A program made the position numbers and the translations under genes. From the NCBI GenBank assembly GCA_025435555.1, contig JAIWWG010000027.1:293212-357211 (forward strand): DNA of 64,000 bases, in the 5' to 3' direction. Below are positions 46,058 through 58,228 of the stretch, piece by piece. Source of the stretch: Chytriomyces cf. hyalinus JEL632 (Eukaryota > Chytridiomycota > Chytridiomycetes > Chytridiales > Chytriomycetaceae). The notes beneath the pieces are model-generated. The model was not told where the DNA came from and searched no databases. It was given only the letters and a program-made list of their open reading frames with translations. Each line of letters opens with the position of its first letter. Within the stretch, counting starts at the first letter, position 1.

Positions 46058-47366
46058 TTATTTTGCTGCGCCGCGCACTTTCTTTTTGGGGAGAACTTCT
46101 TCAGGTTCTTCATCCAAGTCTTCGTCATGATCCACTAGTTGCCTTTTGGTCCTCGCAGCCCTGGAAGGGCGCGCACCCTTTGCAGGCATCTTATTTGCCT
46201 TCTTTCCCGTCGTCTGATTGTCCTCCCCGTCGCTCTGACTTTGTTCAGATTCCAAAGTATCGCCCTGGTCGTCTTCCTCCTCTTCGCTCTCATCCTTTGA
46301 ACTCTTTTTGGATTTTGCCACAGATTTTGTGCGACTTCCTTTGCTTGTCTTCTTACTGGCTGCTGATTTGCCCTTCTTCCCCTCCACAACTGCACCGCTT
46401 TCTTCGGCGCGCAGGATCTGGACGGCAGGAACAACAGCGCTCGTCCGTCCACCAAGAGTGAGAAATTCAATCTCGTTGCCATCTGGGAGTCCCGCTTCAC
46501 CACCAGCGCTCTTGTTCTTGTTCCGCTTTCCCTTAAACCAGCGGTAATGAAACAGCCATTCTTTTGGAAACTGAGCCGAATCCGCATTCACTTTGCAGGC
46601 AACTTCCACGACCGTTTGAATCGATTCATGCAGCAATTTCATTTCCGTGTCGAGCAGCGTCTGCGTGTATTGAGCGGGGTGCAGTTTGGCATGGTACAGC
46701 ACCTCATCTGCCACCCAATTTCCAATCCCGGCAGAAAAGCTTTGGTCCAGAAGCAGCGATTTGATGGGAACGCGTTTTTTCAGAATCAGGGCCTTGAAAG
46801 ACTCCAGATCGATCATGCTGAGGAGTGGATCGAATCCCAGTTCAGAGATGGGCGGCTTTGTTTCAATGGCACCCTCAACAAGACGGATGCGGGCGAGGCG
46901 GCGAGCGTCGGCGAATGCAAATTCGGATCCGTCATCAAGAACAACGACGAATTTGACGAAGCGAGGCGGGAAGATTGTTTCGTCGATTTTAAAATCGGCG
47001 TATTCGTGCGCCTTCGCACCTTTTATGACAAGATGGCCCGTCATTCCGAAATGGAGGACTGGGTGCTCGAGCACAGCGTCATCCGACGATGACGACTCCT
47101 CCTGCTTCACTCTCTCAAGCTGCATCCAGAACACTTTGCCCTTCCGCCCTGTGCCCGAAACACGGGTTCCGGTTAGTTGCGAGGAGAACCGTGCAGCACA
47201 GCCATCCACAAACACGATGCGGTCGTCGGTGACATCGACTCGAACAATGCGCTTTCCAACGCAGAGATCGTGCAGCTCTCGCCGGGCCCGTTCCACCTGG
47301 TGCACATGGTGGTAAGCATTTGCAGCGGATAAGCGGGAAGGCAGGTACCTCAGGCAGTTCTGGCAT
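46058..47366 (-). CDS. Formamidopyrimidine-DNA glycosylase (Fpg/MutM), zincless eukaryotic type
   Basis: Base-excision repair enzyme for oxidised purines. Two exons (47366-47349, 47296-46058) give 418 residues. Exon 1 is only 18 nt and supplies MPELPE, with the catalytic Pro1 and Glu2; exon 2 continues VERARRELHDLCVGK. GRKGKVFWMQL carries the beta-hairpin Lys, and HFGMTGHL and SFSAGIGNWVADEVLYHAKL (helix-two-turn-helix) are intact. The zinc finger is replaced by LTLGGRTSAVVPAVQ, the zincless finger of plant and fungal Fpg. The last 120 residues are a Lys/Ser/Glu-rich tail (KKTSKGSRTKSVAKSKKS) likely to act in nuclear import or DNA contact. Confidence 0.93.
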
Positions 47367-47454
47367 TGGGATTTTTGGTGTACAAGTTTATCAACCGATT
47401 TTGAGCTTTGATTTGTAATATTGGATGCTGGTTCAACATTATTTCACAGGTTTC

Positions 47455-49549
47455 TTATTCCGAAACTATCCCTTCATCGTCAGTCGTGGCCCAACTGTTT
47501 TCCGATCCTATATCAGCCTCGTCAATCGATATATCCGAAGAAGCCGAAGAAAGTGACGTCGAAAAGGAATGTGACATCAGAGACGATGATGATGTGGAAG
47601 ATGTGTCCGTGCTCATTGTTGCATCCGAGTCGCTGTCGCTGTCGCTTGAATCAACTTGCTCCCATACCGTGTTTCGCAGCCGCTCACGGCCAACGATCCG
47701 ATCAAATTCGCAAAGAATGCTGGAAATCTTGAGTTAGGGAAGCCATTTTTTGTGTGAGATTCAGCAACAAATGCACCTGATATCCTCTTCAGTGGTTTCG
47801 TGGTTTTGAGTCCGCCTACTTTGAGAGATTTGTTTTCGCGAAACCGTGTCGCGTTTGTTATCGAGATTTTCGTCTGGTGCGATAACCGGGATGAAATGAG
47901 CCAGTTTTCAGCCCAAAAAGAAAGAAAGAAAGTACCGTAATCTTCGTAAGGAAATGGAGAGAATAGTCGCACAACTTTCTCAACCCCCGCAGTTGCAATG
48001 ACTGGGGACTTGGGATTGAACGCGATTGAATTAACGATGCTTCTATGATCTTGCAACGCAAATAATTCTTCATCGACTTGGAATGGAATCTTTTTGTTTC
48101 CAAGGACATCCGTATTGGCAACAGCTCTTGGGTCCTCATGGTTCCCAAGGCAAAATGTACCATCCACATCCAGTCTCTTGTCCAAAAGCCATGCAGCACT
48201 TGGAACATGCCACACGTAGGCTCTTTGATCGTCGCTCCCAACTCCAAACACGTAACCACTACTTGGAAATCTTGCATCCTCCACTGGATGCCCCGCAAGA
48301 TAACCGCCTTCATGCGCATCGCCAAACGCGCCTGATTTAATGGTGCAAGCACTGCTGTATCCTTCCACGAATGCACCTGCCATCGTGCTTGCCGCCGGTG
48401 CCGAGTCAGATCTCGGGAATTGTATGCCATCTACCATCGACTTAAACGTGCATATTGGGAATGGGTCCTGCAGCGAATACAAAGTCGGACGCCATTTTTG
48501 AGATGTGCTTGCAAACATGGATCCGCATGGCGAAAACGCAACTGAAGTAATGTCGAGGGGGTTGCTCTGGAACGGGCTGTGCACTTCGGCCAATGTGGTC
48601 ACGAAACTTCTTATGCCGCCTTCCCCATTTATTTCGAGTGTCGTCTCCCCTCTGGATTTGAAAGCCATGCGCATATCTCGCAACCTGCTTAACAGTTTCA
48701 ATATATCGTCACCACAAAGTGCGAAAAAACACGGCGCCTCTCACATTATATTCCCAAAGTCGTCGCAGCTCAGAAACAGGTTAGGCATGACTGGATTGAA
48801 AGCGACGCAGTTGATTGACGTAACCCCAACAATCGATCCTTGCTCGCATTGATTCGTCCTGCATCGAAAGTCCCACAGTGAAATACTCCCGCCCTGCCCG
48901 CAAGTGAGAACGATATTATCATTTTCAGGCTGAATAGTGACTTTCAGAACGCTCTGCTCGTCAGCTTCGACGATATCCACGGGCCCCGCGCCAGCATTTC
49001 TGCTCGCTGATGCAGTATTGTACAAAGGCACGCCTTGATTCAAATCATATTTCAGTAAAAGCCCATCGTTCGCGCCAGAATAGAGAAATTCGTTGTTTGA
49101 TGTGAATGCGATCGAGAAGATGTTGCTCTGAAAGAGATGCTTTTCAGTCAGCATTTTGCAGGCTGTGTGCGTGATGAAACATGGGTACCAAGTGGCCTTT
49201 GAATCGTGCAACGGGTGATTCTTTGTGAGACCTGTGTGTGTCCCAGATCTGGCGGCATTGAGAGTCATTGTCAGGAACTAGGAAACGCAGCTTCAGTTAC
49301 CAGCACGACACAGTCATCGCCACCACTCGCAAGATATTGGCCTGTGCCGTCAAATGCAATTGCATTGACACAGCCTGTATGCGCTTTGAGGCTCCTGGAA
49401 AGGCAGATTTATTGCATAAGAGAAGGTGATTTCCCTCATTGTTCGTACCGAGAATGCGGAAATGACGCGTCTCCGTGTGATCGGATGGCTCCGGCGAGAA
49501 TGTCTCTTTGCTGTAGTCTTGTTCCTGGGTCACGATGGAATGCTTGCAT
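47455..49549 (-). CDS. WD40-repeat protein, DCAF5/DCAF6-like
   Basis: Beta-propeller protein, possibly a CUL4-DDB1 substrate receptor. It starts at 49549 (MQAFHRDPGTRLQQRD). Exon joins give SLKAHTGCVNAIAFDGTGQY, YLASGGDDCVVLIWDTHRS, RFKGHLSNIFSIAFTS, YSGANDGLLLKYDL, LTCGQGGSISLWDFR, NCVAFNPVMPNLFLS, VAFSPCGSMFAST and HRSIVNSIAFNPKSPVIATA. The two last introns lead into ISILCEFDRIVGRERLRN and a Ser/Asp-rich tail stopping at 47455; continuing in the unspliced frame (stop 47613) breaks this acidic tail, so I prefer the spliced end. The HTGCVN and NIFS pattern is like animal DCAF5/6; that subfamily is tentative. Confidence 0.8.
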
Positions 49550-49597
49550 TGCACTCGTGATTTATTTACGCAAAAATTTTATAAAATTTTTTTCGCT

Positions 49598-52500
49598 TCA
49601 CACATCAATCAAGGAGGCCTCAAACACGTTCAAGATATGATCGTAAAATCTGATGGAAACCAGTTCATTCCTCAGTATTTAGAGAAGATGGAGAGATTCG
49701 CGCGAAGCTGGATAATCACTAGCAAAAACTCACAGCAGCATTTCCTCTTTCTTCGTGGTTCCATTGCAACGGCTCGCGCAGAGTCCCCAAACTGCTTCTT
49801 GATCTTCTGGAAGAGAAACAAATCCTAGAGCAGATGCACATCCCGTAACAAATGAGGTGGACTCCTCCACAAGCATGATCCTGGTTTCTTAAGGATAAAC
49901 GATTGCATTTGAAAAGTAGGAACAATAATCTCACGTTACGAGCACGTCATCCATCAACAAATTGCTTCGTAGGCAAATCTGCAGAAAAATGTGGCAAAGT
50001 TAATGTTCATCCTTCCCGCCGATAAGTAAATGTTTTAGCACCCTCGCATGCGCCATAGCAATACGCACTAGCGACTCCATTGTCACAAGCATTGAGTCCG
50101 TTGCATTATTTGCCCGAATCGCGTCCTTTGATTTGCGAATGAGAGTGAAATACGCTTGAAGAAAGCCTGAGCAATCGGAGGAAATGCTAAAATGATTCCC
50201 AAAACATTAGATGAGACTTGAATTTTCTTGAATTGTGATGGAATAAAGATGGCTTTTACTCGACTCGAATCAATGATACAACTTGCAGAAATTGGGCGAA
50301 ATCGGAATTGCTTATAGCTGGCTTCATGAAGGTCGAGTTGATCCCCATAGAATCGAGGAGCAAATGTTCTGCAAGCGATTGTTCGTGTGTCTCCTTGGAC
50401 GAAGATTTGAGGTTGATGCATACATCGAATTTCCTGTATGAAAAGTAACAGCGATGATCACAAGTCGGTTGTCGTCCTCAAAATGGACGCGTCATCCTAC
50501 GGTAGCAGCGGCATCGCAATAGGCTTCAAAACATTCTACAAATGCAAAGAATGACATTCAGTCAACGGAATTGCTTTGGAGATGGTGGAAAAGTTAATCC
50601 TACAGGATCAGCATTGCTTTTGCTACCACTCGATTTCATATCCAATGTACAAGTAGCCCATAGAATCATGTTAGAATTGAATCGCAATGGCTCAGGAAAC
50701 TCTTCGAAACTTGTTTCTATGACGGGATTTTCCACCACTACAAAACATGTAAGCAAAAATGTGGCAGTTTGAAAAAATCATACCCTCAAGAAGCCTTTTC
50801 ATATCGTGCTTGGTGACTCCATCTAAATCTATAAGGAACACACCGTCCTTGGCCAAAGTTACAGGCGATTCTGTGTGCATCAACCATGGCTCAAACTAAC
50901 TGATGGTGGCGAAAACAAGAAATACAAATACCTTTAAGAATTTCTTCCTTGACAGGCGTGAAAAACGGTGGCCCATTCATTGAATTCCATTCGCTAAGTT
51001 TTTTGAACCCTCCCGCGTGCCGCAATAAACGTTTTTGCATCGGTGTCACATCGTCCGACGCGATTAAAACATGAATTGACCGCCTTACTGATTCCACTTG
51101 GTCGTTGCTTGTTGCCGAAGTGATTTCTGGCCCCGATGGTGCAGTTGATGCAAGGCTGAGAGATGGGTCAGATTTTTTCGCGTGCTGACGAGTGTACTTG
51201 GTTTACCTCAAAAGAAGCGACAGACGCAGCTTTCGCCACATATGTATCGGAGAGTAGTCAGCTGATAGATTAACTAGCTGTTATTTTTCGCAATAAGGTT
51301 GTAAAAAATTGAATTCTGGAACTAACCACAAAAAGAATCCACAAGACGCTGACTGAATGCAAACGAGTTCAAGTTTTCTGAAAATTATAAGCGATAAGAA
51401 ATAGCGCCTGATTTGGCAAAAACAGATCACTGAACACCTGCCAGCAAGGCGCGAATCGAATCTGGAATATCCGATTTCGCTTGGATTCCCTTTGCAATTC
51501 CGCCCTACCGATTTCCTGGTTCAACAGCAAGACAACGTAGCAAAGTAGAAGCAATCTAACCCATAGCAATTTGCGCGCCTGGAAAACGTGCATTGAAGCG
51601 GCGTAAGAAAGTCGCTTGACGGCGTTTTGGAACGATCCAGCAGTGTCCAAAGATTCACGCCTATGTTGTCCCATGAGTTGAATGGAATCTCCAATCTGAA
51701 CAATGTTGACGAGCTCATCCGTCAATGTAGCCGTCAGGACTTTGAATTTTATGGAAAGATCAGAACACGAAAAGATCCAGTGAAAGAGCTGTTACCGTTG
51801 GAGAAAAGGCTCCGACCTCTTGGTTCTTCGCATTTGACCAGGATCTTTTGTGTCACTAAAAATGGAGGAGGAAATTGATAATCCATGTGATTTTCATACC
51901 TCAGAGTCAGTTGTGATAATTTACAGGGACTCACAAACAAAGACTCTGTCAGGTATAGATTCCTTCAAAACTTCTCCGCAATCCACGCAGGAAGCATCGA
52001 TGTCAGTTACGCGTTGCCTGCAAACGGGCATATCAGAGAAGTTTGGACTGGCAACAAATCAAGTCCATCATTTCTTGTAGAAACTCAACTCCTGCAGACT
52101 TTGAATCATGTCCCCCCTCGAATTTCTTTTGACTGCTTCAATACCGGAACAGCCATTATAAGACGCGTCATTCAAAGTCACCGTCCTTTTTGGCAAGAAA
52201 ATCGGTAACTTGTTTGTTAACTTTTGCGCAAGGACATAGAAAAAAGTTACATTCGATTTGGGTGGTGGCACCGTATGTTGGAACAAAAATATCGCATCCG
52301 ATATCTGCCCGTTAAATGCATACTTCATCAAGCAATACCAAGCGTGGGAGATAGAAAACATTGTACACTGAGTATACTGGAGGAGAAATTTCTGTGACAA
52401 CGCCTTCGACAACGCGCATTCTGGATCGTTTCCGTTTCGTTTGATCTTCGTAAAATTCCGTTTTCATGCTAAAAACAGCTAAACTATATGGTTTCAGGAT

Positions 52501-52904
52501 CAATGATTTTAGATGGCATGGTTTGAACGCAACATCCAAAAGCCAAAATAAAAAATGAAAACACAAACTCTGGAATTGCCGGCAAGTAAGCAACGCGTGT
52601 GTTCAGCACAATGTCCTCTGGCTCCAAAGCCAAAATTGATGTTGGCGTCAATCGCGAGGTGTGTGATTTGTGCGATGATGGTACTGTCTGGCTACCAAGC
52701 AACTTGTTCATGACTGTCACACATGCCGAAACCAGATTGGACTGCATTTCGGGAGTGAAGTGAACTATCGACATGGATGCTAACAATTGGCATTACTCAG
52801 AATGTTAAACGATGGCGGACAAAACGAGCCTTACCATCAAAGTCTAACAATATCATAGGGTCAATTGTGATGAGGCAGGAGTAGCTGCTGAATTTTGTTC
52901 TCAT
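49598..52904 (-). CDS. MCMDC2-like degenerate MCM protein
   Basis: MCM-fold protein related to MCMDC2, a meiotic-recombination factor in animals. Many short exons are scattered over 3.3 kb. N-terminal part: FSSYSCLITIDPMILLDFD, then NTRVAYLPAIPEF and MRVVEGVVTEISPPVYSVYN (OB-fold start). ATPase-like part: FAFSQRLVDSFC, YSPIHMWRKLRLSLLLR, VRRSIHVLIASDDVTPMQKR and SPVTLAKDGVFLIDLDGVTK. The Walker A lysine loop is absent and Walker B is altered (FLIDLDG), as in MCMDC2. C-terminal part: YFTLIRKSKDAIRANNATDS, LVTMESLVRIAMAHARV, LRSNLLMDDVLVT, SALGFVSLPEDQEAVWGL and a last exon FYDHILNVFEASLIDV ending at 49598. The start at 52904 may be internal; a splice from the upstream ORF fits the phase. Several central exons (51.4-52.4 kb) are unresolved. 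Confidence 0.65.
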
Positions 52905-53032
52905 CTGTGCCGAATTGAAGGGGGTTTAAAGTCAGAAGGAAGTAACATGCTGAACCCTGAATAACAACAAGTACCCCTTCTTTTGCACGTTGGGAATTGA
53001 ATATGGCCTTTTTGATGTCTTTTCTATGGTAC

Positions 53033-53566
53033 CTTTCCAGATCTTGAGCACAAAGTCAGTCGGCGATTATGTTCCGTCAATGAAGGGATGTGCAAAATAC
53101 ATGCAGCCAGATCGTGCGTGGTATCGGCGGTAGGAATTCGCTCTGCATCCCATGACAGAGATGGCGCATGCGAGGTAGGGCGCCGAGAATGTATAGAATG
53201 AGCCACTGGGCTGGCAATTCGAAACTCCGTACGGGGTTTGACAAAGTGCGAATCCAAGCTGGGCGGAGCAATATCAGCTTGAGTATCATCGCTGGCGTGA
53301 ATAGCGTCGTGTCTTTGAATTGTAGCTCCCACGTCAACGCGGGCAAAGACAAGTGCATCCCCGCCAACTCCACCAGAATCAGTGTCGTGAACATCCGTAT
53401 CCACATCAGTATCAACCTCAGCATAAAGCAAAGGAACCTGCTGGGCGCCAAGCGATGGTGTAGGCGCGAGGTCGTGGTTCTGCTCTTGGACCTCGGGAAC
53501 TCTGTCGTTCAGCTCTTTCCCTTCTGGCTGCCGTCTCCCAGCAAAGGCGAATCGGTTCTTCATCAT
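53033..53566 (-). CDS. Disordered ORF, possible first exon of the MCMDC2-like gene
   Basis: The frame from 53566 (MMKNRFAFAGRRQPEGKE) is rich in Asp, Thr, Pro and His, with no domain I recognise. It ends in a phase-0 GTACC donor after SRSGK. The phase matches an acceptor (CGGCACAG) directly before the MRTKFSSYS codons at 52904, so it may be the disordered N-terminus of the MCMDC2-like protein across a 128-bp intron. Unspliced, it would stop two codons later. It could also be a separate gene. Confidence 0.4.
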
Positions 53567-53808
53567 TGCGCGTGTTGCTGCAAGGGCAGTCTACGGGACG
53601 TGTGTCAGTTCACGTCGTCGGGATTGCTTCTCCTGACCTTCTCGTCTTCATTCAGCATGTTGCTGTGTGGTTCGGTGTCTTTCTTCTTGTCCGAATTTAG
53701 ACGAATTACAAATCCTTTTATTTCATTCTTTCGCAGAAACAAGAAAACGGGAAACGGTCCCGCCACTGCACAGACTGATGACGTAGAGATATGTTTAAAG
53801 TGCCTTGC

Positions 53809-54555
53809 TCAATCCCTTAAAAGACATCCGTTATTCCAGCCTCTTAAATACAAGCATGACAGACTCCTTACCTCCAAAGCCTCAATCTTCTTGTACTTGG
53901 AGTCCTCAACGACGGTCGCAGTGTTCTCGCCAGACGCAAACTCGGAGGAAAAGTCAACGAAGGTGGTGTTGTCGTGAGTAACCTTTCTCAAACGGATGGT
54001 GTGGTACGCAGCAAGAACGAGGGTTGGGACGCTCGACTCAATGACTTCGTATGTCACAAAGTGCTCCAAGTCTGAAATTTGGAGATGCGCAAAGAGTCAG
54101 CGAACGCATGTAATTGATTTAAAAGGTGGGAGCCAAGCAGCAAGTAATGGTGAAGAGACGGCGGATACAATGATCAAAGCAACGGGATCTAGAGTGCGAT
54201 CTCTCTATTACTCACCGCTCAACTCGCGGATTTGGTACTTCTGCACAGATCCGTCCTTGAAGTAAATGGTGCGGATCGATCCGACCGCGTCAACGGATCC
54301 TTCAACGTCCACCTTCTGAACGGCCGGCCAGAAGTCAAAAGTGACCTGCAGTTACGAAAGAGGTATTTTTAGTACGCAAGAAAGTCAAGTATTCGGCGTG
54401 TGTTTGAGTGTGGGGAACTGATTAGGACGCTTCGTTTTCACGACAAGGAAGAGCAACAGCGCAGTAGAGTCTTTTCTTACGCTGCGGACTTTCGACCAGA
54501 CGAGGTCGATGTTGGCGGAAATAACGCGGCTTTCGTTGCTTCTTGAGGAGGACAT
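53809..54555 (-). CDS. Bet v1-fold (SRPBCC) lipid/ligand-binding protein
   Basis: Small START-like protein, probably a hydrophobic-ligand binder. Exons start at 54555 (MSSSRSNESRVISANIDLVW) and join through VTFDFWPAVQKVDV, VDAVGSIRTIYFKDG, QKYQIRELSDLEHF and YEVIESSVPTLVLAAYHTI to LRKVTHDNTTFVDF. The strand/loop order helix-GSIR-YEV-W fits SRPBCC. After KKIEALE (53872) the frame continues 20 residues to a stop at 53809, but a GTAAGG donor at 53871 suggests a further 3' exon that I could not place. A long A/T run precedes the ATG. Confidence 0.75.
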
Positions 54556-55069
54556 GTTTCTGTTCGATTTTTTTTTTTTTTTTTTGGGGATTCAAATCGG
54601 CCGGTGCAAGGCATTTTTAGTACAGGTTGCACAGCATAAGGGGGGAGGGAGATATGTGCGCATTTAAGGGAGACTGAGTGGCAACACATGGTAAGTGGAG
54701 TGCGTGGGAGTTGCTTGGGGCAGCATACCTGAGCGCCTGATTTTGTTCTTTTTTTTTCCTTTCTAACAATAATGCACATGAGAATAGCACGGTCGGAGAC
54801 TTCTATTGGCAAAAACACCGCAAACAAATCAAAAAAAACAATGTGGCGAAAAGGATAAAGAGCAACTCAGCCGGTTCAAAAAAAAATAACAACGAGGCAA
54901 CAAGGGACAAGAGTGAGTGACGGAAGATAGCGGGAGGATAAGTAAGGAAATCACAAAACTACAGAGTCTTGAACGAGTCAAAAGAACCGGGACAAGAAAA
55001 GTACAAAAACAAACAAAAAACGCATACGCACACATACACAATGCACTAAACACAGGCGATGGATTTTCA
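54556..55069. other. 514-bp spacer with homopolymer runs
   Basis: Lies between two minus-strand genes. It contains an 18-T run (54569-54586), several A/T and purine-rich runs and no supported gene. It must hold the promoter of the SRPBCC gene. Confidence 0.4.
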
Positions 55070-57855
55070 TCACGACAAAGCTGGAAGTCCCTTCTTAACA
55101 CTTCCCCTCTTCATGACAGATACGTAATCAGCGACACCGCCGTCATCTTTACTCACGAGTCCTTTGCCAAACTTCCAAAGTCCCTGGACATAACTGTTGT
55201 TCATCACCATTCGGACACCGTTGTTGAAACGGCCACTCTGTGCACGTGCATCTTTCATTACGCTCGCCGCAAGGCCAACTCGGTCCGCATCAAATTCAGA
55301 CGCAAGCCGCTCAAATGCGGTGCGTTCATGCTTTATGTGAGGGTCCTGGTCGTCGTCGTCGTCATCGTCCATGCTGCCTTGTCCAGTCCCGGCTCCAGAT
55401 GTCATAGCGCCATGCATAAACGAGTCAAAGCCGTCAGAAAGAGTTCCATCTGGCGTAAGAAGGCTGTCAATGTCGTCGCGAGTGTCGACCCAACGCGGGT
55501 CCAGATATTTGGCGAGGAGTTTGGCAAGATAGACTGCGTCTGTGATCGCCAGGCCTGCGCCAAGACTGCCGTTCGCATTCATAGTGATTGGGTGAGCCGC
55601 ATCACCAATGAGCATGACACGCCCTGGATGGACACTTGGTGGAAGTGGAGCGGATTGACCGAATGGGTTGGGGAATGTGAACGTGTCCAGAGGGTTATCG
55701 GCAAGATCAAGCGTGTCTTGAATGGTGGTGAGAGTAGGATCTGTGCGGGCAATGATGGCATAGATAGGATGCTGCAGAAAGGGAACCAGGTTAACAGGAA
55801 AGTCATTTTAAAAAATCAAACACGCGCGCTCACTGGAAAGTTTTCGGGTTCAGCGTACTTTAACGCAAGGCCTCTAACTTCTTGACCAGTCAACGGGTCA
55901 GGGGCGGCAAACAGACTGCTTGGCACGAAAGTAGCTCTTGAGCTTGCTCTCGAACTTTCCAATTCTCCCATGCTCATCATGCGCGGAGGCTGCGCTCCGA
56001 GATTCAGCGGATTTTGCTTCAACGCATTTTGAAGCTGACTCAAATCCATACTTCGCCCAGCCCCGCGGTTACCACGACCTCGTTTGGGTCGCTCTTCCTC
56101 ATCATCAACTTCCAGCGGCGACGAAGTTCCTTCTCCAGCTACATTCTCATCATCGTTTTCAAGGTATTCCTCTGCACCGTCGTCAGTGTTCGGTGTGGTG
56201 TCTGCCATGCGCAGTTTTCCAGGCTTTCTTACGTTCGCCGACGAAGACGAGTTCCACTTGTCCTCCGCACTCGTTTCATCGGTGCTCAATTTTCCCAAAT
56301 TTTTTTGTATGCCCTGATCCAAGACATTTGGAGCCATGCTCATAATGTTCAACCCACTTTTTGGATTACTTTTAATGGCTGCGTTCATGAGCTCACGATT
56401 CTTCGCAGCAGTATACGCCGTCACAATCGCACCTTTTTCGTCCTGCGGGACAACGAGCCGCCATCCAAGAAGATGGTTACCTAAGTTTGTGCACCCGAAC
56501 CACACTCCTTTGTGTCCATGAACTGTCACGCTGCGTCCGTCAGGAACAAAGGCATGCACATCGCTGCGGAGGAGGTCTTCAATGGGAGTGTTCGACCCTT
56601 CGAGGGTGTCTGGGGCATCCGTAGGCGGGACGTGGAGACGTGTAATTCCTGAAAACACGGAGGCACCGCTGAATTCGACAGGACGTGGATGGGATGAGGC
56701 TGGGGTTTGCGTGGATGGAGATGTTGCGCCTGCGCTAGGATTCGGCACACGCTTGGTGATGTTCAAATACATGAGCTTTCGGACAGTGGAATTTGCGCCA
56801 TCCGCGCCGACTAGGAGGTCGCAAACTTCAGTGCGACCTGAGCGAAATTCGACAGTTACTTTTCCAGTTCCTGGGTGCACGTAGTACAGCTTGATGCGTT
56901 CTTGAGGGGCGAAAGATGAACCCATTAATGATGCAAAGGACTGTCTGTCAAACCAGCGACCCTCTGTGTGTCAATTCGTTTAAGTAGTTAGCAAGAAAGC
57001 TGGATTGTGGTGTCAGCCGTACCTGCTAGATCCGCATGAACATCATCTCCAGGGACCGCGTCGATCAGACCGCCATTATTCGCAGGATGTGGGAGATACT
57101 CGTCGCCCGTGGCTGAAGCACTTGCTTCCGAGTCATCGGCGAGAGCAAGCATGAGCATGCGAACCAGGTCACACTTGCGAACAGACACGAGAGGAGGCAG
57201 TGTGGACGGTGGTTCACCGGAAGTGGTGGGAGACAGACGAGACTGCGGCGGCGGAAATACGGACAGCGGAGTTTCCAAGTCGAGAGGATCAAGAGCCTGC
57301 ACGAAGAAGTAAACAATTTAAAGAACGAACTAGTCAACAGGAAATCATAACAAGAAACGAGCAGGATGAAGTATAAGAAGCCAGCATACAGAACTGAGAA
57401 TGCAAATAGATTGGGGTCGAAATAAGGGGACCTACCGAGCACGCCAGGATAGGCCCGCCGACCCTGGACAGCCCCTTCCCTATCTTCAAGTCTGTAACCA
57501 GAGCTTCTACTGCCCAGCGCCATAAGAGTAAATGGTCGCCGTCTTCAGCAATGGCGGCACTGGGTGCACCATCGACAACAAGCACCTGATTACATGAGTT
57601 AGCACACGTGGGGGTATTAAATATCCGATGCGTGGAGAGCGATGGGACAAAGAGTCGCCAAGTACACAGCCGGGATTGCTAGTCAGTTCGAAGGGGTTTC
57701 ACCTCAAAGACAACGCCGGTGCGTCGAGCCTGAGAGTTGAGCCGTTTCAGGGCGACGGCGAGAGAAAGTCCTGCAATGCCGCCACCGACGATGACGACTC
57801 GTTTGGTTTTGGGGCCATGGGCGGCTGAGCTGCTGCTGTTCATGCGACTGCTCAT
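55070..57855 (-). CDS. FAD-dependent monooxygenase (PHBH fold) with a long disordered insert
   Basis: Predicted NAD(P)H/FAD hydroxylase of unknown substrate. It starts at 57855. KRVVIVGGGIAGLSLAVAL is the FAD-binding Rossmann motif, DLLVGADGANSTVRKLMY the DG motif and RVMLIGDAAHPITMNANGSL the GD motif, followed by GLAITDAVYLAKLLAKYL. Exon joins: VVFE/VLVVDGAPSA, ILACS/ALDPLDLE, then a short exon to DVHADLAG, and ENFP/HPIYAIIAR near 55830. Between the DG motif and the GD motif lies about 150 residues of Ser/Asp/Glu-rich sequence including RPKRGRGNRGAGRSMD; another acidic insert (DDDDDDDQD) follows the GD motif. The protein ends KGLPALS at 55070. No cluster genes accompany it. Confidence 0.87.
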
Positions 57856-58228
57856 GATCGGTTGTTGTGTCCAAATTGGCCTCTAAATATAGACGTAAAT
57901 ATATTTGTGAGGATTTGTTGGCGTATATTGGAAGGCACATTCAACGGAGCCACATCTTTGAGGTCAACGCAGCCTCTGGACCACCGATAGACACACACAT
58001 ATACACTCCTGTTTAGTTACGGGTTTATAAACCGCATGCATTTAAATTTAAACAAAAGTTAAAAGCAAAACTTCCATAAGCAAATCTAACGGCAAATCCA
58101 GTAATGAAAATGAAACCTCTTCCAATAAAGAGTTCCTGAACGTGTAAAGGCGAAAGGGAAATCCTGAACCAACTGACTGTTTGTTGAGGGGTAAAGCATT
58201 TAGATTTAACTTCCATAAATTGTTACCC
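57856..58228. promoter_or_regulatory. Divergent region, monooxygenase / HVA22-family gene
   Basis: 373 bp between divergent starts, AT-rich (aatatattt near 57899, ttataaaccg near 58025, aaatttaaac near 58045). A shared promoter is inferred from layout only. Confidence 0.4.
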
